64,000 nt of DNA from Pusillimonas sp. UBA3987 (GCA_002384935.1 DGCD01000017.1:215630-279629), one strand, 5' to 3'; numbered from the stretch's first letter, positions 8,795-18,648 are shown. Notes: generated by a model not told the origin, from the sequence alone. Numbers and translations: made by a program.

Positions 8795-9322
8795 ATGGCT
8801 GTACAAACACTGAATTTCACCGTAGACCTGAACAACGATGGCGCCTACAGCCTGTGGGAATTATGGCAGGTTACAAAAGAACTCTACCGCGTCCCTGGCA
8901 ACCTTGCGGTTGAAGGGCTTGGGCACATTCCGTTCATCGCGCAATGGCTTGATATTCGAGCCTCTGAAGCAACGGGCTACGCCAGCTTGAACGGCACCCT
9001 GGCTGTTTTAATATCATTATTATTCTGGACCGCACTGCTTTTTGCCGCGCTATCGTACTTGTCGCCCGACGCCTCTCCGGAAGCTGATTCCAGGTACGAA
9101 AACAACGACAGCAATGCATCTGAACCACAGCAAGCCCCCACGGGCGTTGCGCGCCACCACAAACACCATCATCAAGCGTCAACGCTGCACACACCACACA
9201 AGGTACGCCCGGCCTCGCTGACCGGGCATATGGTTAACAAGCCACGCAAGTTCGCTCATTCGCGTTTGCGTCGCCCGCACCACAATATGTTTTTCTATAA
9301 ACGTTCCAAACCGCCCATGTAG
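8795..9322 (+). CDS. Small membrane protein with an EF-hand loop and a His-rich basic tail
   Basis: I do not recognise a named family. The 175-residue product contains a canonical calcium-binding EF-hand loop starting at D11 (DLNNDGAYSLWE: ligands D11, N13, D15, A17, S19, E22). One strong hydrophobic segment spans about residues 66-90. The tail is cytoplasmic-looking, with a His cluster (RHHKHHH) and many Arg/Lys. The ATG at 8795 has a perfect AGGAGG 5 bases upstream, so I preferred it to earlier in-frame starts. Its end overlaps the end of convergent serS by 28 bases. Confidence 0.7.
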   Translation: MAVQTLNFTVDLNNDGAYSLWELWQVTKELYRVPGNLAVEGLGHIPFIAQWLDIRASEATGYASLNGTLAVLISLLFWTALLFAALSYLSPDASPEADSRYENNDSNASEPQQAPTGVARHHKHHHQASTLHTPHKVRPASLTGHMVNKPRKFAHSRLRRPHHNMFFYKRSKPPM

Positions 9323-10629
9323 GAACGCAACACTTCCGGCACCACAATCGAGCCGTCGGCCTGCTGGTAATTCTCTAACACCGCCACCAGTGCCCTGCCC
9401 ACGGCCAGGCCGGAACCATTCAACGTATGCAGATATTCGGGCTTGCCTTTTTCCGGGCGATAACGCGCCTGCAAACGCCGGGCCTGAAAGGCTTCGCAGT
9501 TCGATACCGAGGAAATTTCCCGCCAGGTATTCTGGGCCGGCAACCAGACTTCGATGTCGTAGGTTTTGGCCGCGCCGAACCCCATGTCGCCGCCACAAAG
9601 CAACATCACGCGATACGGCACTTTCAATTGCTGCAGCACCGCCTCGGCGTGCCCGACCATTTCATCCAGCGCAGCGTATGAATCGTCGGGATGCGCAATT
9701 TGCACCAGTTCAACCTTGTCGAACTGATGCTGGCGAATCATTCCTCGAACATCCCGGCCGCCACTCCCGGCTTCCGAACGAAAGCACGGAGTGTGCGCTG
9801 TTAACTTGATGGGGAGGTCGCCCAATGGCGTGATTGTGTCGCGCATGGAGCCAGCCAGGGTAATTTCCGAAGTGGAAATCAAATAAAGGTCTTCATGCTC
9901 AACGGGATTGCCATCTTCATCCACCGCGTGATCATGACCGCCTTTCGTCACCCAGAACATATCATCCTTGAACTTGGGCAACTGCCCTGTTCCATACAGG
10001 GTTGAACTGTTGACAATATAAGGCGTATAGCATTCGGTGTAGCCATGTGTTTCTGTTTGAAGATCCAGCATGTACTGAGCCATGGCGCGATGCAGTCGGG
10101 CAACATGGCCACGCAACATCATGAAGCGTGAACCCGCCAGCTTGCGGGCCGACTCAAAGTCTAGGCCGAACCGCTCACCCAGCGTAACGTGATCAAGCGG
10201 CTCGAACGCCAACGGCGCAGGGTCGCCATTCGCATCGGCCTGACCGGGAAGCCAGCGGCGCACCTCAACATTATCGTCAGACGATGCCCCAGTCGGCACC
10301 GATGTATGTGGCAGATTGGGAATGGTCATGAGCCAATCATGCAATTCAGCTTGAATACCCGACAACTCGTGTTCCAACTCTTTGAGTTTGCCGGGAATAG
10401 CCTGCGACTCTTGCATCTCGCTGGAAGCGTCTTCACCTCGTGATTTCATCTGGCCAATCAGCTTCGACACGGCATTGCGACGCGCCTGAAGGTTTTCTGT
10501 TTCCACTTGCACGGCCTTTCGGCGTGCTTCAAGCGCTTCAAAACGTGCGGTATCAAATTCAACACCGCGGCGCGCCAGCGCGCTAACCACGCTGGATAAG
10601 TCTTTACGCAACAACTGAGGGTCTAACAT
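9295..10629 (-). CDS. serS: Seryl-tRNA synthetase
   Basis: The 444-residue class II aminoacyl-tRNA synthetase charges tRNA-Ser. The N-terminal ~110 residues form the antiparallel coiled-coil tRNA-binding arm (rich in Glu/Lys/Ala). The catalytic domain shows the motif 2 region TPCFRSEAGSGGRDVRGMIR and the motif 3 region NGSGLAVGRALVAVLE. Length is normal. It is the last gene of the ftsK-to-serS minus-strand run. Confidence 0.97.
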   Translation of the reverse strand: MLDPQLLRKDLSSVVSALARRGVEFDTARFEALEARRKAVQVETENLQARRNAVSKLIGQMKSRGEDASSEMQESQAIPGKLKELEHELSGIQAELHDWLMTIPNLPHTSVPTGASSDDNVEVRRWLPGQADANGDPAPLAFEPLDHVTLGERFGLDFESARKLAGSRFMMLRGHVARLHRAMAQYMLDLQTETHGYTECYTPYIVNSSTLYGTGQLPKFKDDMFWVTKGGHDHAVDEDGNPVEHEDLYLISTSEITLAGSMRDTITPLGDLPIKLTAHTPCFRSEAGSGGRDVRGMIRQHQFDKVELVQIAHPDDSYAALDEMVGHAEAVLQQLKVPYRVMLLCGGDMGFGAAKTYDIEVWLPAQNTWREISSVSNCEAFQARRLQARYRPEKGKPEYLHTLNGSGLAVGRALVAVLENYQQADGSIVVPEVLRSYMGGLERL

Positions 10630-10677
10630 AATCGGCCTGAAACAATAAACTTAGCAAAACGATGCGCCCAATACCTT

Positions 10678-12900
10678 TTATGCCAATGCGGCAATTGCGG
10701 CGTTCAGCGTTGCGCTGGGCTGCATTGCTGCGTCGGCTTTAGCACTATCCGGGCGATAATAGCCACCAATATCCATGGGCTTGCCTTGCGTGGCTTTCAA
10801 CTCTTCCAGTATCTTTGCCTCGTTTTCCGTAAGCGACTTGGCAAACTGGGTGAATTTACCCTGCAACTCGGTGTCGGTGGTTTGGGACGCCAGTGCCTGG
10901 GCCCAATACATAATCAAATAAAAGTGGCTGCCACGGTTATCAAGGCCACCTACTTTACGCTCGGGAGACTTGTTTTCATCAAGCAATTTGCCGGTAGCCT
11001 GATCAAGCGTTTCAGCCAGCAATTTCGCACGCGGATTATTATATGCATTACCCAGGTGTTCCAGTGATGCGGCCAAAGCCAGGAACTCGCCCAGCGAATC
11101 CCACCGCAGAAAGCCTTCTTCCACAAACTGCTGAACATGCTTTGGCGCCGAGCCACCTGCGCCTGTTTCAAACAGGCCACCGCCTGCCATCAGTGGAACA
11201 ATTGAAAGCATCTTGGCGCTGGTACCTACTTCCAGAATGGGGAACAAATCGGTCAGGTAGTCACGCAAAACGTTGCCGGTAACCGAAATCGTATCCTTCC
11301 CCTGGCGAATTCGCTCAAGCGAAAAGAGGGTCGCGTCAACCGGCTTCATAATGCGGATGTCCAGACCTTGCGTATCGTGGTCCTTCAGATAATGCTCCAC
11401 CTTCTGAATCAGCTGGGCATCGTGGCCACGCTGTGCGTCCAGCCAGAACACGGCCGGCGTATCACTTAAACGAGCGCGCGTTACCGCCAGCTTGACCCAA
11501 TCCTGGATCGCAGCGTCTTTGGTTTGGCACATACGCCATAAATCACCTTTTTCCACCTCATGCTCCAGCAGTACCGTGCCGGCTGCGTCGGTTACCCGCA
11601 CCACGCCATCGGCTGGAATCACAAAGGTTTTGTCGTGAGAGCCATACTCTTCTGCGGCCTGCGCCATCAAGCCCACATTGGGCACGCTGCCCATCGTTGC
11701 AGGGTCAAGTGCGCCGTTTGCCTTGCAATCGTCAATCACAGCCTGATAAACGCCGGAATAGCAACGGTCGGGAATAACGGCCTTGGCTTCCTGCTGGTCA
11801 CCCTTGGCATTCCACATGGTGCCGGAATCACGCACGACAACGGGCATGGAGGCATCGATAATAACGTCGCTGGGCACATGCAAATTGGTAATACCCTTGT
11901 CGGAATTCACCATCGCCAGGGAAGGACGCTCGCTATACAAAGCTTCGATGTCGCCCTTGATTGCATTTTGCTGGTCTTCTGGCAGCGCAGCAATTTTGGC
12001 ATAGAGGTCGCCAATCCCGTTATTGGGATCGAAGCCGATCTTTTCAAACGTATCAGCGTGTTTGGCCAATACCTCTTTATAAAAAACAGACACAACGTGA
12101 CCAAAAATCACAGGGTCGGACACCTTCATCATGGTGGCCTTCAAATGCACTGAAAACAAAACGCCCTGCTTCTTGGCATCTTCAATTTGCGCTTCCAGAA
12201 AGCTGCGCAACTTGCCGACCGACAACACGGCGGCGTCAATAACTTCACCGGCCTTGAGCGTCGTTTTTTCTTTTAAAACCGTTTTACTGCCGTCTTTGGC
12301 GGTCAGCTCGATTTTTACATCGCCGGCCTGTTCGACCGTCACGGATTTCTCGCTGCCGTAAAAGTCACCGTCTTCCATACTGGCCACATGCGACTTGGAG
12401 TCAGACTTCCACGCCCCCATGCGATGAGGGTGCTTGCGCGCATAATTCTTTACCGACAAGGGTGCCCGGCGATCGGAATTACCTTCACGCAACACCGGAT
12501 TCACCGCGCTGCCTTTCACTTTGTCGTAACGCGCCTTGATATCTTTTTCTTCGTCGCTCTTGGGCTCGTCGGGATAATCGGGCAAGGCATAACCTTGGGC
12601 CTGCAGTTCTTTAACGGCGGCTTTCAACTGGGGAATGGAAGCGCTGATGTTGGGCAGCTTGATGATATTGGCTTCCGGCTTTTTCGCCAGCTCACCCAAC
12701 TCAGCCAGCGCATCAGGCGTTTTTTGATCTGCGGCCAGTTTATCGGAGAAAACGGCCAGAATCCGGCCTCCCAACGAGATATCGCGTGTTTCCATGGCAA
12801 TCCCGGCGGTACGCGCAAACGCTTCCACCATGGGAAGCAGGGAATGGGTTGCCAAAGCAGGCGCTTCATCGGTAAGGGTATAGATAATCTTAGAAGTCAT
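10678..12900 (-). CDS. icd2: Monomeric NADP-dependent isocitrate dehydrogenase
   Basis: The 740-residue product is the large monomeric IDH type (about 740 residues, unlike the ~420-residue dimeric form). It begins MTSKIIYTLTDEAPALATHS. Typical segments are NSDRRAPLSVKNYARKHPHR and GGLFETGAGGSAPKHVQQF. It oxidises isocitrate to 2-oxoglutarate and CO2 in the TCA cycle. An in-frame extension to 12951 exists, but ATG 12900 has AGGAAACT directly upstream. It follows the dimeric icd gene on the same strand. Confidence 0.95.
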   Translation of the reverse strand: MTSKIIYTLTDEAPALATHSLLPMVEAFARTAGIAMETRDISLGGRILAVFSDKLAADQKTPDALAELGELAKKPEANIIKLPNISASIPQLKAAVKELQAQGYALPDYPDEPKSDEEKDIKARYDKVKGSAVNPVLREGNSDRRAPLSVKNYARKHPHRMGAWKSDSKSHVASMEDGDFYGSEKSVTVEQAGDVKIELTAKDGSKTVLKEKTTLKAGEVIDAAVLSVGKLRSFLEAQIEDAKKQGVLFSVHLKATMMKVSDPVIFGHVVSVFYKEVLAKHADTFEKIGFDPNNGIGDLYAKIAALPEDQQNAIKGDIEALYSERPSLAMVNSDKGITNLHVPSDVIIDASMPVVVRDSGTMWNAKGDQQEAKAVIPDRCYSGVYQAVIDDCKANGALDPATMGSVPNVGLMAQAAEEYGSHDKTFVIPADGVVRVTDAAGTVLLEHEVEKGDLWRMCQTKDAAIQDWVKLAVTRARLSDTPAVFWLDAQRGHDAQLIQKVEHYLKDHDTQGLDIRIMKPVDATLFSLERIRQGKDTISVTGNVLRDYLTDLFPILEVGTSAKMLSIVPLMAGGGLFETGAGGSAPKHVQQFVEEGFLRWDSLGEFLALAASLEHLGNAYNNPRAKLLAETLDQATGKLLDENKSPERKVGGLDNRGSHFYLIMYWAQALASQTTDTELQGKFTQFAKSLTENEAKILEELKATQGKPMDIGGYYRPDSAKADAAMQPSATLNAAIAALA

Positions 12901-12939
12901 AGTTTCCTCGTAAACCTGGGTCAGTCGCGGAAAAGACCT

Positions 12940-12959
12940 GCCCGGACACATATCCGGGC
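12940..12959 (-). other. GC-rich hairpin between the two isocitrate dehydrogenase genes
   Basis: GCCCGGA (12940-12946) pairs with TCCGGGC (12953-12959) around a 6-base loop. In minus-strand RNA it lies between the dimeric icd stop and the monomeric gene start. The stretch AGGTCTTTT follows, but not a clean U-run. It could be a weak terminator or a leader structure. Confidence 0.35.
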
Positions 12960-13011
12960 CGCTTGCCCCGCGGTGTTGGGTTTTTTAATCTTATATAAGA
13001 TACAAGACAAT

Positions 13012-13029
13012 GATCGTATTATAACGATC
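13012..13029. promoter_or_regulatory. Inverted repeat between the two icd genes
   Basis: GATCGT (13012-13017) and ACGATC (13024-13029) flank ATTATA, immediately after the stop of the dimeric icd gene. It is an AT-centred palindrome that could be a regulator site for the monomeric gene. No regulator can be assigned. Confidence 0.3.
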
Positions 13030-13032
13030 GCA

Positions 13033-14298
13033 TCACTGCAACGACATTCCGTCGACAATTTCACGGCCAAACCCTGAACATGACACTTGCGTGGCGCCTG
13101 GCATCAAACGGGCGAAATCGTATGTCACGACCTTGCGCTGAATGGCCGACTCCAATCCGCCCAGAATCAAATCAGCCGCTTCGTGCCACCCCATATGCCG
13201 CAACATCATTTCTGCCGAAAGAATGGCCGAACTTGGATTGACATAGTCTTTACCTGCATATTGCGGCGAAGAGCCATGCGTTACTTCAAAAAGTGCAACG
13301 GTATCCGACAGGTTTGCACCCGGCGCAATGCCCGTTCCCCCAATCTGAGCAGCCAGTGCAGAAGAAAAATAGTCGCCGTTCAAATTAGGCGTGGCAATCA
13401 CGTCGAATTCAAGCGGTCGCAACAGTGATTGAGCCAGAAAGGCATCGGCCAATGCATCTTTCACGATAATGTCTCGACCGGTCCGGGGATTTCGGATTCG
13501 GCACCGCGGGCCGCCGTCGACCTGTTGCGCGTCGAACTCAGCCAGCGCCAGCTCATAACCCCAATCGCGAAAAGCCCCTTCGGTAAATTTCATGATGTTG
13601 CCTTTGTGCACCAGCGTAACCGAATTGCGATCGTGGTCAATGGCATACTGAATTGCCTTGCGCACAAGCCGTTGCGTGCCCTCGCGCGATATCGGCTTAA
13701 TGCCAATGGCCGTTGTGTCCGGGAACCGGATCTGGCTGCTGTGCAATTCGTTTTGCAGAAACTGAATCAGTGCGCGTGCCTGTTCCGACTCGGCGGGGAA
13801 CTCAATACCGGCATAGACGTCCTCGGCATTTTCGCGAAAAAGCACCATATTCGTTCTTTCCGGGTTACAAACCGGCGACGGCACCCCTTTTATATACCGC
13901 AGTGGCCGCAATGAAACATACAAATCAAGCTGTTGGCGTAGCGCTACATTGAACGAACGCATGCCACTACTGACCGGTGTGGTTAGCGGGCCCTTGATCG
14001 CAACGCCAAAATCCTTGATTGCCTGCACCGTTTCATCCGGCAAGCCGGATTCTTCACCGTAATGTTGCGTGGCCTTTGCACCCGCGTAAACTTCCATCCA
14101 GTGGATCGCCCTGCGACCGCCATATGCCTTTTCAATGGCGGCATCAGTCACACTGCGCATGACCGGCATGATATCCGCCCCGGTCCCATCTCCCTCAATG
14201 AACGGAATAACCACTTGGTCAGGCACCAGTAGTGTGCCATTGGCGCCAAAGGTGATCTTTTCCCCCAAACCGGGCGCTTTTATATGTTGATAAGTCAT
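13033..14298 (-). CDS. icd: Homodimeric NADP-dependent isocitrate dehydrogenase
   Basis: The 421-residue product is the E. coli-type IDH. The substrate loop and phosphorylation region SSGMRSFNVALRQ are present, as are the Mg-binding region and the C-terminal NPSSAILSAEMMLRHMGW. At the coenzyme site the E. coli HGTAPKYAG reads HGSSPQYAG here: the NADP-contacting lysine (E. coli K344) is Gln, while the following Tyr and the later YDFAR arginine are kept. This still suggests NADP use. Its ATG overlaps the rarA stop by 4 bases (ATGA), so it is translationally coupled. Confidence 0.95.
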   Translation of the reverse strand: MTYQHIKAPGLGEKITFGANGTLLVPDQVVIPFIEGDGTGADIMPVMRSVTDAAIEKAYGGRRAIHWMEVYAGAKATQHYGEESGLPDETVQAIKDFGVAIKGPLTTPVSSGMRSFNVALRQQLDLYVSLRPLRYIKGVPSPVCNPERTNMVLFRENAEDVYAGIEFPAESEQARALIQFLQNELHSSQIRFPDTTAIGIKPISREGTQRLVRKAIQYAIDHDRNSVTLVHKGNIMKFTEGAFRDWGYELALAEFDAQQVDGGPRCRIRNPRTGRDIIVKDALADAFLAQSLLRPLEFDVIATPNLNGDYFSSALAAQIGGTGIAPGANLSDTVALFEVTHGSSPQYAGKDYVNPSSAILSAEMMLRHMGWHEAADLILGGLESAIQRKVVTYDFARLMPGATQVSCSGFGREIVDGMSLQ

Positions 14299-15635
14299 GA
14301 TTTAACCTCGTCGTCCAGGCTGCGCAAGAACGCCATTTTTTCAGCAATTTTTAATTCCATTCCACGCGCAACCGGCTGATACCAGTTTTGCTCGGGCATG
14401 CCATCGGGTAAATAGGTTTCACCGGCAGCGTATCCATGCGGCTCATCGTGAGCATAACGATACGCATGCCCATAACCCAGCTCTTTCATGAGCCGCGTGG
14501 GCGCATTGCGCAAATGAACGGGTACCTCTCGGCTTTTGTCTTGTTTCACAAATGCATTAGCCCGATTGTACGCAACATAGCCCGCATTACTCTTGGCTGC
14601 AATCGCCAGGTACATAACCGCTTGCGCCAGCGCCAATTCACCTTCCGGAGAGCCCAGCCTGTCGTAGGTCACGGCCGCCTCATTGGCGATCTGCATCGCT
14701 CGGGGATCGGCCAAGCCAATATCCTCCCAAGCCATGCGGATAATCCGCCGGGCCAGGTACTTTGGATCCGCGCCGCCATCGAGCATACGACAAAGCCAAT
14801 ACAAAGCGGCATCCGGGTTCGAGCCCCGAACAGACTTATGCAGTGCACTGATTTGGTCGTAAAACGCATCACCGCCTTTGTCGAAACGACGCAAATTCTG
14901 GGACAAGGCAACTTCCAGCCACGCCGGGTCAATTAGCGAGCGGCCCGCAGCACGCGCGGCTTCCGCCACGACTTCCACTGCATTGATCAGGCGCCGCGCA
15001 TCACCATCGGCCCAGGCCGCCAGTTGTTTGCAGGCATCGTCGCTCAGCGTAAGACTGTGTGCACTGGCTTCGCCGGCAGCGTCCTTATTCAACAAAGCCA
15101 GTGCCTGTGAGGCCAGCAGCGCCAGATCGTCTGCCGACAGCGGCTCCAGCACATAGACCCTGGCGCGCGACAACAACGCCGAATTCACCTCAAACGAAGG
15201 GTTTTCAGTGGTCGCGCCGATAAAGGTAAACAGCCCACTTTCAACGTAGGGCAAAAATGCATCCTGCTGCGCTTTATTGAAACGATGTACCTCATCGACA
15301 AAAAGAATGGTGCGTCGCCCCTGCCCTTGTGCCACCTGGGCTGCCGTTACGGCATCACGTATATCCTTGACGCCGCCCAGAACAGCGGAAATTGCCAGAA
15401 ACTGGGCATCAAAACCGTCGGCCATCAAACGGGCCAGCGTGGTTTTGCCCACGCCCGGTGGCCCCCAGAAAATCATGGAATGCGGCCGCCCGGACTCAAA
15501 GGCCACCCGCAAGGGCTTGCCTTTGCCCAGCAAATGCATTTGCCCGGCAACCTGATCCAGCGCGCGGGGTCGAAGACGCTCGGCCAAAGGCGCACCGGCA
15601 GGCAATTTATGAAGGGAAGGAGAAAACAGATCCAT
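14295..15635 (-). CDS. rarA: Replication-associated recombination protein A (AAA+ ATPase)
   Basis: The 446-residue MgsA/RarA/WRNIP1-family ATPase acts at stalled replication forks. Walker A is GPPGVGKT at 58-65. The Walker B/DExx box is in FVDEVHRFNKAQQDAFLP. The C-terminal tetramerisation region contains AVMYLAIAAKSNAGYVAYN. Its start overlaps the lolA stop by one base (TAATG). Confidence 0.95.
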   Translation of the reverse strand: MDLFSPSLHKLPAGAPLAERLRPRALDQVAGQMHLLGKGKPLRVAFESGRPHSMIFWGPPGVGKTTLARLMADGFDAQFLAISAVLGGVKDIRDAVTAAQVAQGQGRRTILFVDEVHRFNKAQQDAFLPYVESGLFTFIGATTENPSFEVNSALLSRARVYVLEPLSADDLALLASQALALLNKDAAGEASAHSLTLSDDACKQLAAWADGDARRLINAVEVVAEAARAAGRSLIDPAWLEVALSQNLRRFDKGGDAFYDQISALHKSVRGSNPDAALYWLCRMLDGGADPKYLARRIIRMAWEDIGLADPRAMQIANEAAVTYDRLGSPEGELALAQAVMYLAIAAKSNAGYVAYNRANAFVKQDKSREVPVHLRNAPTRLMKELGYGHAYRYAHDEPHGYAAGETYLPDGMPEQNWYQPVARGMELKIAEKMAFLRSLDDEVKS

Positions 15636-16264
15636 TAATGCTGCAACACGACATGATCGACGCCATCGGGCACAACAAAACGAAAAACACTATCGGGAAT
15701 ATCAGGATTTGTCTGTACCGCTTCAAAAGAAATCACGGTGGTTTGTCCAAAACCATCAAGCAACTTCAACTGAACCGGTAAGCCATTCCTGAAGCCCAGG
15801 TCAACGTGTTGAAAACCGGCATCGGCACTGTTCGGGGTCGCCCTTAGCCAGGCCACTCCGTTGTTGGCCGGCAACTCATGAATCGCGAACGCCTCTTCGA
15901 GCTCTCCCGAGCCAAACAGGATTGCCGCCGGTGACGCACCTACGGACTCGTCGACCGAGCGCTCGGTGACCTGTGCCAGGTCGGGGTCGTATTGCATGAC
16001 CTGCTCACCATTGGAAACAATCAATTGCTCATAAGGCTCGACAATTTCCCATTTAAAACGGCCAGGTCGTTTAAACGCAAAGTCACCCGTTTGGGCTGTT
16101 TTGGTTTCACCTGTTTGCGTTTCAGTTTGCTGCGAAAATTTGCCTGACGCCGTTTGCACCTGCTCGTTGAACTGGCTTAACTGCGCCCGCGCACTGGTTT
16201 GGGCCTGAACCAGCATGGGCAAAATGCCAATAACGGCCGCAACCAATAACGATTTAATCTGCAT
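15635..16264 (-). CDS. lolA: Outer-membrane lipoprotein carrier protein LolA
   Basis: The 209-residue periplasmic chaperone ferries lipoproteins from LolCDE to LolB. A signal peptide is clear: MQIKSL, then a hydrophobic stretch, then cleavage near VQA-QTS. The mature part has the LolA features GDFAFKRPGRFKWEI and YDPDLAQVTERSVDE. A longer frame runs back to 16468, but the ATG at 16264 gives the signal peptide and overlaps the ftsK stop by 11 bases. Confidence 0.93.
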   Translation of the reverse strand: MQIKSLLVAAVIGILPMLVQAQTSARAQLSQFNEQVQTASGKFSQQTETQTGETKTAQTGDFAFKRPGRFKWEIVEPYEQLIVSNGEQVMQYDPDLAQVTERSVDESVGASPAAILFGSGELEEAFAIHELPANNGVAWLRATPNSADAGFQHVDLGFRNGLPVQLKLLDGFGQTTVISFEAVQTNPDIPDSVFRFVVPDGVDHVVLQH

Positions 16265-18605
16265 TAGCTGAATCTCCTGGAACCAAAATTTCACGATTGC
16301 CATTGGCCTGCATGGCCGACACCAGCCCGGCCTGCTCCATTTGCTCAAGCAATCGGGCTGCGCGGTTATAACCAATGCGCAAATGACGCTGAACCGAAGA
16401 AATGGACGCCCGCTTATTTTTGAGTATGACCTCCACCGCCTGATCATACAAAGGGTCGGTTTCTGCATCTACGAATCCGGTCACACTGCTGACGCCGTCA
16501 CCCGTTTCGCCCTCTACCGCCCCTTCCAGCAAGCCGTCAACGTAATTCGGCTCACCCTGCTCTTTCAATCGCTCCACGACCCGATGCACCTCGTCGTCAC
16601 TGACGAACGCACCGTGCACCCGCACCGGCAAAGCCGTACCTGGAGGCATGTAAAGCATATCGCCCTGCCCCAGCAAGGTTTCCGCCCCCATTTGATCCAG
16701 AATAGTGCGGGAATCAATCTTGGACGAAACCTGGAAGGCAATTCGCGTGGGGATATTCGCCTTAATCAAGCCGGTGATCACGTCGACACTAGGGCGCTGT
16801 GTCGCCAGCACAAGATGAATACCTGCTGCACGTGCTTTCTGGGCCAGGCGCGCAATCAATTCCTCGATTTTCTTGCCCACAACCATCATCAGGTCGGCCA
16901 ATTCATCGATCACCACCACGATCGTCGGCAACGTCGATAACGGTTCGGGCTCGTCGGGTGTGAGAGAAAACGGATTCGGAATCGTTTCACCACGTTTGGT
17001 GGCCTCACGAATTTTGTTGTTGTATCCGGCCAGATTGCGCACACCCATCTTGCTCAGCAGGCGATAGCGTTTTTCCATTTCACCCACACACCAGTTCAAG
17101 GCGTTGGCGGCGTGGCGCATATCGGTTACCACCGGCGCAAGCAAATGCGGAATACCCTCGTAAATACTCATCTCGAGCATTTTGGGGTCGATCAGAATGA
17201 GCCGTGTTTGTGACGCGTCGGCTTTATACAAAAGCGACAGAATCATGGCGTTGATGCCCACCGACTTGCCCGAACCTGTCGTACCCGCCACCAGAAGATG
17301 GGGCATTTTTGCCAGGTCGGCCACGACCGGATTACCGGCAATATCCTTGCCCAGGGCAATGGTCAGGGTGGAGGCACCCGAATGATAAGTTTGAGAGCCG
17401 ATAATTTCCGACAGCTTCACCATTTGCCGGCGCGGGTTGGGCAGTTCCAGACCCATCAGGTTCTTGCCGGGAATGGTCTCCACCACACGAATGCTGACCA
17501 GGCTCAGCGCCCGGGCCAGATCCTTGGCGAGGTTCACAATTTGACTGCCTTTCACACCCGTGTCGGGCTCAATTTCATAACGGGTAATAACCGGGCCGGC
17601 CTGCGCCGCCACCACCGTGACCCGAACGCCGAAATCAGATAGTTTTTTCTCGATAAGGCGCGATGTGAACTCAATGGTTTCCGGCGAGACGGTTTCAGGC
17701 GCGTCGGTCACCGCATCAAGCAAACCAATTTCCGGCATATCGCCCGAGCTATCGGTAGGTGGCGCGAACAAGGTTTTCTGCTTTTCCTTTTCTGCACGCG
17801 CAGACCTTGGAATCGCCACGATGGCAGGTTCAATGCGTACAGGCTGGTCGTGCACCATTTGCTCCTGGGTTGCCACGACTTTCTCTTCGCGTTCAGCCTT
17901 CTTTGTCTGCCCAACCTTACGATCTTCACGGGCGACTTTGAATTGCCAAAGACGCACAGCCAGGCGCTCAGCCGCGGTCCCGACGCGCTCGACCACATTC
18001 AGCCAGGAGAACCGGAAAAACAAGCTGGCGCCGACCGCGATAAATACCAGCAACAACAGCGAAGAACCTGTCATTCCCAGGAGATACGACAGCGCCTGGC
18101 CCAGCAATTTACCCAACTCACCGCCGGCGCCAGCTGGTAAATTGGCTGCAATAGTGGGCCGCTGCAACGCCTCGGTGCCCATGACGCCAATGAAAAAGAG
18201 AAAAAAGCCGACACCGACTTCCCAACGCAAGCGCGGCAAGGGATCGGGCCGCGCCGAATCAGGTAACAGATGGCCTGTTAACCGATAGAAACCCACCGCA
18301 ACGCGTTGCGCAAGCAAGATCACCCAAAGCCAGGCCGAATAACCGAACAGGAACAACAGTAAATCGGCAATATAAGCACCCAGCGTACCGCCCCGGTTCA
18401 ATGTTACGCTAGAGTGCACAGAGTGCGACCAGCCGGGGTCAGACGGCGTCCAGGTCGCCAGCACCAATGCCAGCCAGGACGCCAGTGCGGCAAAGAAAAT
18501 CCAACGCGCTTCACGCAGCAAACCGGATACCCGGGTTTGCAGGGGTGAAGGGCCATTGCGCACATTGCGCGAGGAACGGGTAGGTGCTGCCGGTAATCTA
18601 GACAT
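16254..18605 (-). CDS. ftsK: DNA translocase FtsK
   Basis: The 783-residue product has four N-terminal membrane segments (about residues 30-190) that anchor it at the septum. A short charged linker follows, then the alpha/beta motor with Walker A GTTGSGKSVG and the Walker B region VVVIDELADLMMV. The C-terminal gamma winged helix (YDQAVEVILKNKRASISSVQ) reads KOPS sites and activates XerCD at dif. The linker is short compared with E. coli FtsK (1329 residues), as is common in betaproteobacteria. I chose ATG 18605 (MSRLPAAP) over a longer frame to 18680 that would run into trxB. Confidence 0.95.
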   Translation of the reverse strand: MSRLPAAPTRSSRNVRNGPSPLQTRVSGLLREARWIFFAALASWLALVLATWTPSDPGWSHSVHSSVTLNRGGTLGAYIADLLLFLFGYSAWLWVILLAQRVAVGFYRLTGHLLPDSARPDPLPRLRWEVGVGFFLFFIGVMGTEALQRPTIAANLPAGAGGELGKLLGQALSYLLGMTGSSLLLLVFIAVGASLFFRFSWLNVVERVGTAAERLAVRLWQFKVAREDRKVGQTKKAEREEKVVATQEQMVHDQPVRIEPAIVAIPRSARAEKEKQKTLFAPPTDSSGDMPEIGLLDAVTDAPETVSPETIEFTSRLIEKKLSDFGVRVTVVAAQAGPVITRYEIEPDTGVKGSQIVNLAKDLARALSLVSIRVVETIPGKNLMGLELPNPRRQMVKLSEIIGSQTYHSGASTLTIALGKDIAGNPVVADLAKMPHLLVAGTTGSGKSVGINAMILSLLYKADASQTRLILIDPKMLEMSIYEGIPHLLAPVVTDMRHAANALNWCVGEMEKRYRLLSKMGVRNLAGYNNKIREATKRGETIPNPFSLTPDEPEPLSTLPTIVVVIDELADLMMVVGKKIEELIARLAQKARAAGIHLVLATQRPSVDVITGLIKANIPTRIAFQVSSKIDSRTILDQMGAETLLGQGDMLYMPPGTALPVRVHGAFVSDDEVHRVVERLKEQGEPNYVDGLLEGAVEGETGDGVSSVTGFVDAETDPLYDQAVEVILKNKRASISSVQRHLRIGYNRAARLLEQMEQAGLVSAMQANGNREILVPGDSANAD

Positions 18606-18648
18606 GGACTCATTATAATTGGCTGACACTAATTTCGGATATTCTGTC

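Noticed and set aside
11560..12153. 197-codon open frame opposite the monomeric isocitrate dehydrogenase gene
   Set aside because: It lies wholly inside a well-conserved gene on the other strand and has no recognisable product.
17617..18288. 223-codon open frame opposite ftsK
   Set aside because: Very Ser/Arg-rich composition typical of the antisense of a coding gene; ftsK is certain here.
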